DNA of 64,000 bases, taken from assembly GCA_900771365.1 (NCBI GenBank), contig CAAGNU010000113.1, positions 3,121-67,120 on the forward strand. The letters run 5' to 3'. How positions within the stretch are numbered: the stretch's first letter is position 1; the number at the start of each line of letters is the position of its first letter. Made by a program: the position numbers and the translations under genes. The notes under the pieces are model-generated. The model was not told the DNA's origin. It was given only the letters and a program-made list of their open reading frames with translations, and did no database searches. The DNA is from Bacteroidales bacterium (GTDB lineage: Bacteria > Bacteroidota > Bacteroidia > Bacteroidales > P3). Below, piece by piece: positions 17,081 through 25,762 of the stretch.

Positions 17081-17989
17081 ATGAAAAAAATCGTATTAAT
17101 TGCCGCTGTGGCTATGATTACATTGGCCATGTCCGCATGTAGCAACAACTTCAAAAAAGCCGAAAATGGTTTGTTGTACCGCTTTGAGACCGTCAATCCT
17201 GATGGTGCTCAGCCCGTCCCTGGCGACATCATCGTTGGCGAACTTGTTCTCCGCCTTGAGGATGACACGCTTTTCACAAATGTCGGAAACCCTGACAAAA
17301 TCTTCAAGGTTGCTGAGAACTGCATGTTCAAAGGCGACTTCCAAGAAGGTCTCCTGATGATGCACGAAGGCGACAAGGCTATCTTCAAAGTTCCTGCCGA
17401 CTCTGTTGCAAAACTGATGGATCCCAGCCAGATGCCTCCTTCATACAAATTGGGTGAAGGCCAGTTCTTCTACTATGAGATCAACCTCACCGATATCGTG
17501 ACTGCTGAAGACCTCGCTCAGGAACAGGCCAACTTCATGAAAGAGATGGAGCAGCGCAAGGCAGAAGAGCCCGAATCTTTGGCTAAATACATCGCTGATA
17601 ACAACATCACCGCAAAGCCCACTAAGTCTGGCCTTTACATCATCGTCAACAAGAAAGGTGATGGTGCTAAGGTTGCTAACGGCAAGCAGGTTTCCGTCAA
17701 CTACACTGGCCGACTCCTTGATGGCACCCTTTTCGACACCAGCCGCGAAGCTGATGCAAAAGCTGCCAACAAAGTTCAGCCGGGTCGCACTTACGAGCCC
17801 ATGACCTACACCGTGGGCGCTCAGCCCATGATCAAGGGTTGGGACGAAGGCATTATGGGTCAGACCGCAGGTAGCGAGATTACCCTTGTCATGCCCTCCG
17901 AACTTGCTTATGGCGATCGTGGTGCCGGCAAAGACATCCTCCCCTACTCACCCCTCGTTTTCAACATCACTATCGAATCTGTTGAATAA
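17081..17989 (+). CDS. FKBP-type peptidyl-prolyl cis-trans isomerase lipoprotein
   Basis: This 302-residue lipoprotein (lipobox AMSAC, Cys near 20) has two FKBP-like halves. The first (about 30-150) is degenerate. The second (about 180-302) is canonical: VSVNYTGRLLDGTLFDTS, QPMIKGWDEGIMGQTAGSE, LVMPSELAYGDRGAG, PLVFNITIESV. It should assist folding of periplasmic or surface proteins. It sits in the nrnA-FKBP operon, and a strong terminator follows. Confidence 0.9.
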   Translation: MKKIVLIAAVAMITLAMSACSNNFKKAENGLLYRFETVNPDGAQPVPGDIIVGELVLRLEDDTLFTNVGNPDKIFKVAENCMFKGDFQEGLLMMHEGDKAIFKVPADSVAKLMDPSQMPPSYKLGEGQFFYYEINLTDIVTAEDLAQEQANFMKEMEQRKAEEPESLAKYIADNNITAKPTKSGLYIIVNKKGDGAKVANGKQVSVNYTGRLLDGTLFDTSREADAKAANKVQPGRTYEPMTYTVGAQPMIKGWDEGIMGQTAGSEITLVMPSELAYGDRGAGKDILPYSPLVFNITIESVE

Positions 17990-18001
17990 CAAATAATCCA
18001 C

Positions 18002-18054
18002 AGACATCAGACGGTTCTTGCACCTATACAGCAACCCGCCTGATGTCTTTTTCT
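18002..18054 (+). terminator. Terminator of the nrnA-FKBP operon
   Basis: AGACATCAG and CTGATGTCT pair perfectly, with CGG/CCG inside, followed by TTTTTCT. Confidence 0.8.
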
Positions 18055-18083
18055 AAATACTACTGATATACTATTGATTTACT

Positions 18084-18647
18084 ATGAAGAACATTGTTAT
18101 TTTCGGTGCTCCCGGAGCCGGAAAAGGCACTCAGAGCGATTTTATCGTTGAAAAATTCGGTCTTACCCACATCTCTACCGGCGATCTCCTCCGCAAAGAA
18201 ATTGCAGACCAAACCGAACTCGGCAAACGTATCAAAGGCATCATGGACGCTGGCCAACTCGTTAGCGACGACATCGTTATCGAAATGATTGACAACGCTA
18301 TCGCACGCGACAGCAAGGGCATCCTTTTCGACGGATTCCCCCGCAATGTTGCCCAAGCCGAGGTACTTGACAAACTCTTAGCCAAGCACGGCCGCACACT
18401 TACTTGCATGGTACGCCTCGATGTTCCTCGCGAAGAACTCATCCATCGTATGCTTGAGCGTGCTAAAGTTAGCGGCCGCAGCGATGATAACGAAGAAACC
18501 ATCAAAAACCGTCTCGTCGAATACGAAAACAAGACCCTCCCCGTGGCTGAATACTACGGCAATCAGGGCAAAGAGGTGAAAATTAACGGTCTCGGAGACA
18601 TCAAACGCATCTCCGAGGATATCGCCAAAGCGATTGAAGCCTTATAA
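18084..18647 (+). CDS. adk: Adenylate kinase
   Basis: This 187-residue enzyme interconverts ATP + AMP and 2 ADP in the cytoplasm. It shows the P-loop GAPGAGKGTQ, the AMP-binding STGDLLR and DGFPRNVAQAE segments, and RSDDNEETIKNR. At 187 residues it lacks the long zinc-finger LID, so it is the short form usual in Bacteroidales. It is followed by a strong hairpin and then obgE. Confidence 0.96.
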   Translation: MKNIVIFGAPGAGKGTQSDFIVEKFGLTHISTGDLLRKEIADQTELGKRIKGIMDAGQLVSDDIVIEMIDNAIARDSKGILFDGFPRNVAQAEVLDKLLAKHGRTLTCMVRLDVPREELIHRMLERAKVSGRSDDNEETIKNRLVEYENKTLPVAEYYGNQGKEVKINGLGDIKRISEDIAKAIEAL

Positions 18648-18662
18648 TAGCCTTTATATAAA

Positions 18663-18708
18663 AGAAAGTTCTAGTACATCTGCCTAAACTGGATGTCTAG
18701 AACTTTCT
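18663..18708 (+). terminator. Hairpin after adk
   Basis: AGAAAGTTCTAG and CTAGAACTTTCT are perfect 12-base arms, with ACATC/GATGT extending inside. The tail ATTACACT is T-poor, so termination may be partial and allow readthrough to obgE. Confidence 0.65.
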
Positions 18709-18742
18709 ATTACACTAAAACGAACAAAAAAAACGCATAGAA

Positions 18743-19747
18743 ATGACCTCCAATTTTGTAGACTACGTCAAAATCTTTGTCCGTTCGGGCAAGGGCGGAG
18801 CAGGTTCTGCCCACCTCCTTCGAGTAAAATATAACGCAAAGGCTGGCCCTGATGGCGGAGACGGAGGTCGTGGCGGACATGTCATTTTGAGAGGCAACAG
18901 CCAACGTTGGACGCTGCTCCACCTCAAATATACCAAGCATGTCTTTGCTGAAGACGGTCAACACGGAGGTGAGAACCTGTGTACTGGACGCACGGGAGCC
19001 GACCAGATTCTCGATGTCCCGCTGGGCTGCATCTGCCGAGATGCCGAGACTGGCGAAATCCTCGGAGAAGTGACAGAAGACCAGCAGCAGGTCATTATTG
19101 CAAAAGGCGGTCGCGGAGGCCTCGGAAACGACCATTTCAAATCACCCACCAATCAAACACCCCGCTATGCTCAGCCAGGCGAGCCTGCCGAGGAACGATG
19201 GATTATCATAGAGCTAAAAGTACTCGCCGACGTGGGGCTTGTAGGATTCCCTAATGCAGGAAAGTCCACATTCCTCAGCGTAGTATCGGCAGCAAAGCCC
19301 GAGATTGCCAATTATCCTTTCACCACCCTTGTGCCCAACCTGGGCATAGTGAAATACCGTGACGACCAATCGTACTGTATCGCAGACATACCTGGCATCA
19401 TCGAAGGTGCTAGCGAGGGCAAAGGCCTCGGCCTCAGATTTCTACGCCATATCGAACGCAACTCCATCCTTTTATTCATGGTCAGCTGCGAACAACTCGA
19501 CATTGCCCATGAATACAGCATCTTATTAGAAGAACTGCGGAAATACAACCCCGAGCTACTCGACAAAGAGCGCATCCTCGCTATCACAAAATGTGACATC
19601 CTCGATGATGTGATGATGGAACAGCTCAAACAGCATCTGCCTCAGAATGTCGAAACCATCTTCATCTCTGCTGTCTCGGGACTGCATATCACGGAATTGA
19701 AAGACCTCATCTTCTCCAAACTCAACAAACCCGCAATAGCCGAATAG
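18743..19747 (+). CDS. obgE: GTPase ObgE/CgtA
   Basis: This 334-residue GTPase of ribosome assembly and stress control has an N-terminal glycine-rich Obg fold ([38 protein letters not shown]) and a G domain from about 160 with GFPNAGKST (G1), the switch [21 protein letters not shown] (G3) and TKCD (G4). It lacks a C-terminal OCT domain, as in most Bacteroidota. The next gene starts one base after its stop. Confidence 0.96.
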   Translation: MTSNFVDYVKIFVRSGKGGAGSAHLLRVKYNAKAGPDGGDGGRGGHVILRGNSQRWTLLHLKYTKHVFAEDGQHGGENLCTGRTGADQILDVPLGCICRDAETGEILGEVTEDQQQVIIAKGGRGGLGNDHFKSPTNQTPRYAQPGEPAEERWIIIELKVLADVGLVGFPNAGKSTFLSVVSAAKPEIANYPFTTLVPNLGIVKYRDDQSYCIADIPGIIEGASEGKGLGLRFLRHIERNSILLFMVSCEQLDIAHEYSILLEELRKYNPELLDKERILAITKCDILDDVMMEQLKQHLPQNVETIFISAVSGLHITELKDLIFSKLNKPAIAE

Positions 19748-19748
19748 C

Positions 19749-20378
19749 ATGGAACAAATCGACACTCAGCTCTTCTACTGGATAAACCAGCACCACTGTA
19801 GCCTAACAGATTGGATGCTGTGGGGCTTCAGTCAAAGCTGGTCTTGGGCGATTGTTCTCATCTTGGCGTTCTGCTTTACCACCCTCAGACGGGAGCCTAG
19901 TAATTGGTGGCTTGTATTGCTGGGTATCGTGCTGTGCTTCCTGCTATCCGATAGGATATCCGTTCTCTGCTTCAAAGATGTATTCTGCCGATTACGGCCT
20001 TGCCATGCCTTAGAGCATGTGAGGATGTTCAACACAAGTTGCGGAGGCCAGTACGGTTTTGTTTCATCCCATGCCGCAAACGCTTTCTCGTTAGCCCTAT
20101 TCCTCAGCTTGAGAAATCGCAAAGCCCTGCGGAAAAGCCGCTTCACCTTTCAGGGTTCCAGCAGTCAAAACCAGAAGACCATCTTCCCCCTGCTCATCTT
20201 CCTTTGGGCTCTGATTGTCGGATACTCTCGCCCCTACCTCGGCAAACATTACCCTGGCGACGTTATCTGCGGCGCTTTGCTGGGAGTCATTATCGGCCTC
20301 TTCGTTTTTTATTTCACGAAACTCGTTGAAAATGTACGCAATAATAGAAATCATAAAAAAATATTTTCAAAAAGATGA
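19749..20378 (+). CDS. PAP2-family membrane phosphatase
   Basis: This 209-residue inner-membrane protein has about five hydrophobic segments and the three PAP2 motifs: KDVFCRLRP (about 76), SSHAANAFS (about 102) and SRPYLGKHYPGD (about 158). Family members dephosphorylate undecaprenyl pyrophosphate, phosphatidylglycerophosphate or lipid A; the substrate here cannot be told. It is translationally close to obgE (one-base gap). A weak hairpin follows. Confidence 0.9.
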   Translation: MEQIDTQLFYWINQHHCSLTDWMLWGFSQSWSWAIVLILAFCFTTLRREPSNWWLVLLGIVLCFLLSDRISVLCFKDVFCRLRPCHALEHVRMFNTSCGGQYGFVSSHAANAFSLALFLSLRNRKALRKSRFTFQGSSSQNQKTIFPLLIFLWALIVGYSRPYLGKHYPGDVICGALLGVIIGLFVFYFTKLVENVRNNRNHKKIFSKR

Positions 20379-20440
20379 AACAAAATTTCAATAATTGCGT
20401 ATATATGAATGTGCTTACTTATTTCAAAGATGTATTTGAC

Positions 20441-20480
20441 GGGACGTCTCCTTATGGGGACGTTCTCGTTTATTATTACC
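20441..20480 (+). terminator. Weak terminator-like hairpin after the PAP2 gene
   Basis: ACGTCTCC-TTAT-GGGGACGT (one G-U pair) is followed by a T-rich stretch, 63 bases past the stop. Confidence 0.5.
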
Positions 20481-20505
20481 CCTATTAGCAACCTAAATTA
20501 TAGTT

Positions 20506-21021
20506 ATGAACTTATTAGACATCATTTTGGCCATTCCCCTTTGCGTGTTCATCTTCAAAGGATGGAAAAGAGGCATTATCTTTGAGCTGGCAGCCTTAGC
20601 ATGCATCCTCGTAGGAGCCTGGGCCGCAGGCCATTTCTCAACAGCAGTAGCCGAAGCACTTAACTTAGAAGGTGATGGGGCTGTCCTTATCGCCTTCTTC
20701 ATCACGTTTTTGGCCGTGATAGTCGGAACATACTTCCTCGCTAAAGCTGTCGAAGGCGTTATCAAGATTGTCAAGATTAACTTCGTGAACAAACTCCTGG
20801 GTGCGGTTCTGGGTATGCTGAAATGTCTCTGCGTGCTCAGCATCTTCCTAAATTTCATAATTCTTATCGACCGCCAGCAAGTCATCATCACCCCTGAGGC
20901 TCAAGCGGAGAGCATCCTTTACAAGCCCACGCACAAGATTGGCAACAAACTCACCGAGACCCTCGTCAACTATGTTCACGAGAAACGTGTTGAGATAGTC
21001 CACGAAAGAGAAAGCAAATAA
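20506..21021 (+). CDS. CvpA family membrane protein
   Basis: This 171-residue protein has four hydrophobic segments (about 5-20, 27-45, 62-82, 100-122), with the family's WKRGIIFELAALACILVGAW segment after the first. CvpA proteins are linked to colicin V production, envelope integrity and bile resistance in other bacteria; the role here is unknown. It is 12 bases upstream of dus and probably co-transcribed. Confidence 0.85.
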   Translation: MNLLDIILAIPLCVFIFKGWKRGIIFELAALACILVGAWAAGHFSTAVAEALNLEGDGAVLIAFFITFLAVIVGTYFLAKAVEGVIKIVKINFVNKLLGAVLGMLKCLCVLSIFLNFIILIDRQQVIITPEAQAESILYKPTHKIGNKLTETLVNYVHEKRVEIVHERESK

Positions 21022-21033
21022 AAAGGAACAAAG

Positions 21034-21996
21034 ATGCTGATACTGGCTCCGATGCAAGGCCTCACAGAACTGATGTTCCGGAAAGTATACGAACAATGCT
21101 TCCCCGGGGCATTAGACCTCGCCATATCGCCATTCCTCTCCCTAACTCACGGCAATCTGGCTGATGCGTGGAAGAAGATTGACGATGTGATACCCGAGGA
21201 CAACATCGGATCCATCCCCGTAATCCCGCAAATCCTCGGAAAAGAACCTGTAGAATTTGTCGACCTAGCCAACAGGCTATACGATGTCGGATACCATGAA
21301 ATCAATTGGAACATAGGCTGTCCCATGAGGCGCGTGGCCGCCAAACATCGAGGAAGCGGCATTCTCCCCTACCCCGATGAGGTGCGCGAGATTCTTGAAT
21401 ATGTAGTGCCTCGGATAAAAGCCTCTTTAAGCGTTAAAATGAGACTCGGGTACCACAGTTCCGAAGAAATCTTCTCGCTCATCCCCATCCTCAACGACTA
21501 CCCGCTTGCCAATATCACCATCCACCCAAGGACTGGAAAGCAGCAATATGGCGGACAAGTCGACTTGGACACGTTTGAACAAGCAGCATCCCTAATAAAG
21601 CACAAAGTCAATTATAACGGCGATATATGCACTCTTTCGGATTATGAGCGGATTCATCTTCGCTTCCCTGATATAGAGGACTTTATGATTGGTCGTGGCG
21701 TGCTTTTCGACCCACTTCTACCTTTGCGGATCAAAGGAACAGCTTTCGATAGAAAGAGCAGTTTGGAGGCAGCACGGCTCTTTATCACCGCCCTTCTCGC
21801 AGCCATCAACAAGCGCCCCGTTCCCGAAGTGAGCAAGATGCGGAAAACCAAGGAATACTGGTGCCTCCTCCGTCGAAGCCTTCCCATCACAGAACTGCAA
21901 TCCTTGGTCGTACTTCATGCCGAGACCCCGCAAAGCACCCAAGAGAAGATTCTGCGGCTGCTTGAAGATGCGGAAAAAGCAAACGCAGAAGACTAG
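21034..21996 (+). CDS. dus: tRNA-dihydrouridine synthase
   Basis: This 320-residue flavoenzyme reduces uridine to dihydrouridine in tRNA D-loops. It starts with LILAPMQGLTE, the usual APM segment of the FMN barrel. It contains EINWNIGCPMRRVAAKHRGS with the catalytic cysteine (near residue 96) and ITIHPRTGKQQYGGQVD, with GDI and IGRG segments at the phosphate-binding end. The subfamily (DusA/B/C) is not assigned. Confidence 0.92.
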   Translation: MLILAPMQGLTELMFRKVYEQCFPGALDLAISPFLSLTHGNLADAWKKIDDVIPEDNIGSIPVIPQILGKEPVEFVDLANRLYDVGYHEINWNIGCPMRRVAAKHRGSGILPYPDEVREILEYVVPRIKASLSVKMRLGYHSSEEIFSLIPILNDYPLANITIHPRTGKQQYGGQVDLDTFEQAASLIKHKVNYNGDICTLSDYERIHLRFPDIEDFMIGRGVLFDPLLPLRIKGTAFDRKSSLEAARLFITALLAAINKRPVPEVSKMRKTKEYWCLLRRSLPITELQSLVVLHAETPQSTQEKILRLLEDAEKANAED

Positions 21997-22209
21997 TTGA
22001 CAACTGAAATGGCTTCGAAGCAGCTTCGCTCTTCCTTCGCCCAACCTTCGCCCAGAAAGAGGTTATACGGCACACGAAAACGGCATCACATCAAAAACAC
22101 AAAGAAGGAAGGAAACGACAAAGCCTCCAACATGGAACAGATGAATAGAAACATAAAAAAAATTTAATAAATATATAATAAAAAAACAAATTTCTCGTTA
22201 CTAAAAGTG
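21997..22209. other. Intergenic stretch with GC-rich CTTCGC-type repeats
   Basis: At 22010-22065 imperfect CTTCGC/CTTCGCCC repeats resemble the GC-rich core of the interspersed repeats at 11.2 and 25.5 kb. The right half is A-rich, with no consensus promoter seen before the TPR gene. Confidence 0.4.
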
Positions 22210-23208
22210 ATGAAACATTATAAAGTACTATTTATCATTCTCCTATCTGCACTGTTTGCGTTCCCGGGATGCAAACATAATACTGATGTAGACAAAATGT
22301 CTCCTGAAGAGATTCTTAATGTCCTCGATATCAAAATCCATAAGAATCCCAAGAACGACCAATTGTACTACGACCGTGCAAAAGTCTACCTCGAACTCAA
22401 TCGCGTGAACGACGCCATCGCCGACCTCTCCCGTGCTATTGCCTTGAATAAGAACGAAAAGGACTACCAGATGCTCCTTGGCGACGCCTATTTCAAAAAT
22501 CATAATATGGAAGGCAGCTCTAAGGCCTTCAGAAAGGTTCTCGACATGGACCCCGACAACCAAGAGGCCTATCTGAAACTCGGCGAAATCTCATACTACA
22601 GCCACGACTATGACCGCGCCATGGAGACGCTGAGCAAGGTTACCGAGAAAGACCCCATGAACCGTACCGCCTTGTTCATGAAGAGCTTTATCTACAAGGA
22701 GACAGGCGACACAGCAAACGCCATCATCCTGCTCCGCAAAGTCTGCGACTACTATCCCGAATTTGCCGATGCTTTTGAAGAGCTCGGCACGCTGTATGTC
22801 AACCACCACGACCCTCTGGGAATTGATTACCTCAACACCGTAATCCGCCTCAAACCCAAGAGTACCAACGCTCGCTACAACATCGCCATGTTCTACCAAG
22901 AGACGGGCGACATCAAGAAGGCCGAGGAATACTACAAGCAGATTCTCGACATTGATAGCGGACACAAATATGCCTGGCACAATCGCGGCTATATCCAGAT
23001 GTTCGCCTATAGCAACTTTGCCGAAGCAGCCGAATATTTCACCAAGGCCATCCAATGCGACAGCAACTTCATAGAGGCCTGGACCAACCGCGGCTATGCC
23101 TACGAGCTCAACGGCGAAAAAGCCAAAGCCCACCAAGACTACACCACGGCTGTGAACCTCGACGGCACATACTCCCAAGCCCTCGAAGGATTTGAAAGAA
23201 CTAGATAA
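22210..23208 (+). CDS. Tetratricopeptide-repeat lipoprotein
   Basis: This protein of about 332 residues has a lipobox (FAFPGC, Cys near 20). At least seven tandem TPR motifs fill residues 50-325, for example AIADLSRAIALNKNEKDY, AFRKVLDMDPDNQEAYLKLG and AAEYFTKAIQCDSNFIEAWTNRG. TPRs mediate protein contacts; in Bacteroidota such lipoproteins often belong to outer-membrane or secretion complexes. The ATG at 22210 is preferred over the GTG one codon earlier. It is 30 bases before pyrB. Confidence 0.85.
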   Translation: MKHYKVLFIILLSALFAFPGCKHNTDVDKMSPEEILNVLDIKIHKNPKNDQLYYDRAKVYLELNRVNDAIADLSRAIALNKNEKDYQMLLGDAYFKNHNMEGSSKAFRKVLDMDPDNQEAYLKLGEISYYSHDYDRAMETLSKVTEKDPMNRTALFMKSFIYKETGDTANAIILLRKVCDYYPEFADAFEELGTLYVNHHDPLGIDYLNTVIRLKPKSTNARYNIAMFYQETGDIKKAEEYYKQILDIDSGHKYAWHNRGYIQMFAYSNFAEAAEYFTKAIQCDSNFIEAWTNRGYAYELNGEKAKAHQDYTTAVNLDGTYSQALEGFERTR

Positions 23209-23238
23209 TACATAGTAACAAATTAAAAATCTATATAT

Positions 23239-24156
23239 ATGAGCACACTTAAAGGACGCAATCTTATCTCCATCACCGACTTCTCCAAGGAGGAGTATAT
23301 TGAGGTGCTGGACATTGCTGAAGGTTTTGAAAAGAACCCTAAGCAGTGCATTCTCAGCGACAAAGTTGTCGCAACCCTTTTCTTCGAACCCTCAACACGT
23401 ACACGACTGAGCTTCGAAAGTGCAGCCAACCAGCTTGGCGCCCGCATTATTGGCTTTAGCGACCCCGGCGGAACTAGCGTCCAGAAAGGCGAGTCCCTGC
23501 ACGACACCATCGTGATGGTCTCAAGCTATGCCGACCTTATCGTTATGCGTAACCCTAAAGAAGGCTCATCCCGCTATGCATCCGAAGTCGCCACCGTGCC
23601 CGTCATCAATGCCGGAGATGGTGCCAACCAGCACCCCACACAGTGTATGCTCGACCTGTACTCTATCCGCAAGACTCAAGGCACTCTGGAAAACTTGAAC
23701 ATCGCTATGGTGGGCGACCTCAAATACGGCCGCACAGTCCATTCCCTCGTCCAGGCCATGTGCAACTTCAACGCCACCTTCCACCTCGTCTCTCCCGAAG
23801 AGCTCAAACTGCCCTCGTCCGTGAAGATGAGCATCAAGGATGCCGGCTTGAAATATTATCAGTACACCGATATCAACAGCGTCATCCCCACAGCAGACAT
23901 CATATACATGACCCGCGTACAGCGCGAGCGCTTCCCTGATCCTCTGGAATACGAGCGCGTGAAAGACAGCTGCATCCTCACTGCTTCCATGCTCCAAGGC
24001 TGCAAGCCCAACATGCGCATCCTCCACCCCCTGCCCCGCGTAAACGAAATCACGATGGATGTCGACAATACGCCCTACGCCTACTATTTCCGCCAGGCCC
24101 AGAACGGCGTCTATGTCCGCCAGGCACTCATGGCCGCCATCCTCGGTGCTAAATAA
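23239..24156 (+). CDS. pyrB: Aspartate carbamoyltransferase, catalytic subunit
   Basis: This 305-residue enzyme condenses carbamoyl phosphate and aspartate in the second step of pyrimidine synthesis. The carbamoyl-phosphate loop [13 protein letters not shown] lies near 49-61, with [12 protein letters not shown] and the aspartate-loop segment [14 protein letters not shown] and HPLPRVNEI further on. pyrI follows after 25 bases, so an E. coli-type holoenzyme (six catalytic, six regulatory chains) is expected. Confidence 0.97.
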   Translation: MSTLKGRNLISITDFSKEEYIEVLDIAEGFEKNPKQCILSDKVVATLFFEPSTRTRLSFESAANQLGARIIGFSDPGGTSVQKGESLHDTIVMVSSYADLIVMRNPKEGSSRYASEVATVPVINAGDGANQHPTQCMLDLYSIRKTQGTLENLNIAMVGDLKYGRTVHSLVQAMCNFNATFHLVSPEELKLPSSVKMSIKDAGLKYYQYTDINSVIPTADIIYMTRVQRERFPDPLEYERVKDSCILTASMLQGCKPNMRILHPLPRVNEITMDVDNTPYAYYFRQAQNGVYVRQALMAAILGAK

Positions 24157-24181
24157 TATATAAATTAATAATTTCATCATC

Positions 24182-24643
24182 ATGGAAAACAAGAAAGAAC
24201 TCGTTGTCTCTGCCATCGAAAACGGCACAGTCATAGATCATATCCCCACAGAGGCCGTCTATCAGGTCATCCATATCCTCAACCTCGAAGACTATAAGGA
24301 CGAGGTTCTCATCGGCAACTACCTCGAAAGCGGCAAACTGGGCCGCAAAGGCATCATTAAAATCAAGAACAAGCACTTTACTAAGGAAGAGGTGAGCAAA
24401 GTGGCCCTCGTGGCTCCTTTCGTAACCATCATCACCATCCAGGACTACAAGGTTATTGAGAAGTTCGCCACCGAGATTCCCGACCATATCGAGAATTTTG
24501 TGAAATGTGCCAACCCCAAGTGCATCACTAACGCCGAAGCAGTCCCCACCAAGTTCGACGTTGTTGATAAGGAGAACCTCAAACTTCGCTGCCACTACTG
24601 CGAAAAGTTCACCACCAAGGAGACCATCCATTTCAACAAATAA
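24182..24643 (+). CDS. pyrI: Aspartate carbamoyltransferase, regulatory subunit
   Basis: This 153-residue allosteric subunit binds nucleotides in its N-terminal domain (ENGTVIDHIP, VLIGNYLESGKLGRKGIIKI). Its C-terminal zinc domain carries the four cysteines as CANPKC and CHYC (about 109-140), which contact the catalytic chain. It is directly downstream of pyrB. A terminator hairpin lies about 40 bases on. Confidence 0.97.
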   Translation: MENKKELVVSAIENGTVIDHIPTEAVYQVIHILNLEDYKDEVLIGNYLESGKLGRKGIIKIKNKHFTKEEVSKVALVAPFVTIITIQDYKVIEKFATEIPDHIENFVKCANPKCITNAEAVPTKFDVVDKENLKLRCHYCEKFTTKETIHFNK

Positions 24644-24684
24644 AAGGCTGCGGAAGGCCGCCAAAACAGCCTTTCAGGCCAACA

Positions 24685-24722
24685 TTAACAAGGAGAGCTG
24701 CAAAAGCCCTCCTTGTTAATTA
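24685..24722 (+). terminator. Terminator of the pyrBI operon
   Basis: TTAACAAGGA and TCCTTGTTAA are perfect 10-base arms. The following stretch is A-rich rather than T-rich, so it may work in the opposite direction or need Rho. Confidence 0.55.
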
Positions 24723-24766
24723 AAAAAAAGAGCGGCTCCCGCCCCAATTCTCAATTCTCAATTATT

Positions 24767-25141
24767 ATGAAACGTTATTACATCGCACTCATAGCACTCA
24801 CAGCCGTGCTGATATTGGCAAGTTTCTGCACCCTTTGGTTCGGAGGAGACGCCTTCCAAACCGTACTGCCATTCCTGCCCCTGTACTTTGGTATTATTAC
24901 AGGACTCCAGCACTACGCCATTAATAAGAGCTTCTACAAAGACCCCCGAACCTTCGTCAAGAACTTCCTCGGCCTGACTGTCGGCTCTTTGTTCCTCCAC
25001 CTCATCGTCCTGTTTATCTGGGCCTTCACCCACGCCGCTACAGCCAAGATATTCATCCTCGCCTTCGGCATCTGCTACGTCGCCTACCTTGTGTTTGAGA
25101 CCATCGCCCTTATTCTCTTAGTCAAGAGCAAGCAGAAATAA
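24767..25141 (+). CDS. Small membrane protein, unknown function
   Basis: This 124-residue protein has four hydrophobic segments (about 5-23, 30-48, 66-88, 94-118) and a basic C-terminus (LLVKSKQK). The ATG at 24767 gives a normal first helix; an upstream in-frame extension would run back into the pyrBI hairpin. I recognise no family; the four-helix layout is loosely like AtpI-type proteins, but no ATP synthase genes are near. Confidence 0.7.
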   Translation: MKRYYIALIALTAVLILASFCTLWFGGDAFQTVLPFLPLYFGIITGLQHYAINKSFYKDPRTFVKNFLGLTVGSLFLHLIVLFIWAFTHAATAKIFILAFGICYVAYLVFETIALILLVKSKQK

Positions 25142-25157
25142 CCCTCGAAACACCCTA

Positions 25158-25409
25158 TTCGATTCATTCGACTGCATACAGATTATTCCCCAAGAACGCT
25201 CCTAAGCATAGAAACTTAGGAGCGTTTTGCAATCTATCGTTGTTGCAGATTTACAAATTCGAGGCAACTTTTACTTCAACTTGAGACTACTCGCTCTCCA
25301 TGACTTCAAATTCACCCAGCCTTACCTAAGCAATTTTGTGATGACCCCCAAATGAGCGGAGGCTGGGTGGAATTTCCTCGAAGTTGTTTTGAGAATCGAA
25401 TGAATCGAA
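25158..25409. repeat. 252-bp block bounded by 14-bp inverted repeats
   Basis: TTCGATTCATTCGA (25158-25171) is matched by its exact complement TCGAATGAATCGAA (25396-25409). Inside lie a terminator-like hairpin (25195-25226) and a second pair of inverted repeats, AAATTCACCCAGCCT (25308-25322) and AGGCTGGGTGGAATTT (25360-25375). There is no open frame. It may be a non-autonomous mobile element or a large folded RNA. Confidence 0.55.
25195..25228 (+). terminator. Strong hairpin after the small membrane protein gene
   Basis: AACGCTCCTAAG and CTTAGGAGCGTT are perfect 12-base arms with an 8-base loop, followed by TT. Confidence 0.7.
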
Positions 25410-25444
25410 CGAGTCGAACGAGGGCAACCTCAGAATTACAAGAA

Positions 25445-25634
25445 AAGAAGCATGTCAGCCGGCCATCATTTATCGAGAGATTGCAGCAACTTCGGCGAGG
25501 CTCCTCGGAACCCTCGTTTTAACATTTCCCATGCTCCACCCTGCGAGCGAAGGTGGAGCGAAGGTACAGCGAAGGTACAGCGGAACTTCACTGGACCATT
25601 TTACCCTCCTAAAACACTCCGATTTTAACATTTC
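25445..25634 (+). repeat. Interspersed repeat, copy 2
   Basis: Homologous to 11153-11340 in inverse orientation. TTTTAACATTTC occurs at 25517-25528 and 25623-25634, exactly 106 bases apart, enclosing CATGCTCCACCCTGCGAGCG and short GCGAAGGTACA tandem repeats. Confidence 0.7.
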
Positions 25635-25657
25635 AAAAAGCGAGAGCAGCGTCAAAG

Positions 25658-25692
25658 AAAAATCCCCTTGGCCAGAGCCTTGGGGATTTTTT
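25658..25692 (-). terminator. Bidirectional terminator of the 25763-27223 gene
   Basis: AAAAATCCCC(TTGG) pairs with (CCTTGG)GGATTTTTT. A/T runs on both sides let it act on either strand. Confidence 0.75.
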
Positions 25693-25762
25693 ATGTGTAT
25701 TATGAAGCGTGAATTGTGGGATATGACAACCTATTCACTTCTCATATTTCTCAGTTGGGAAA

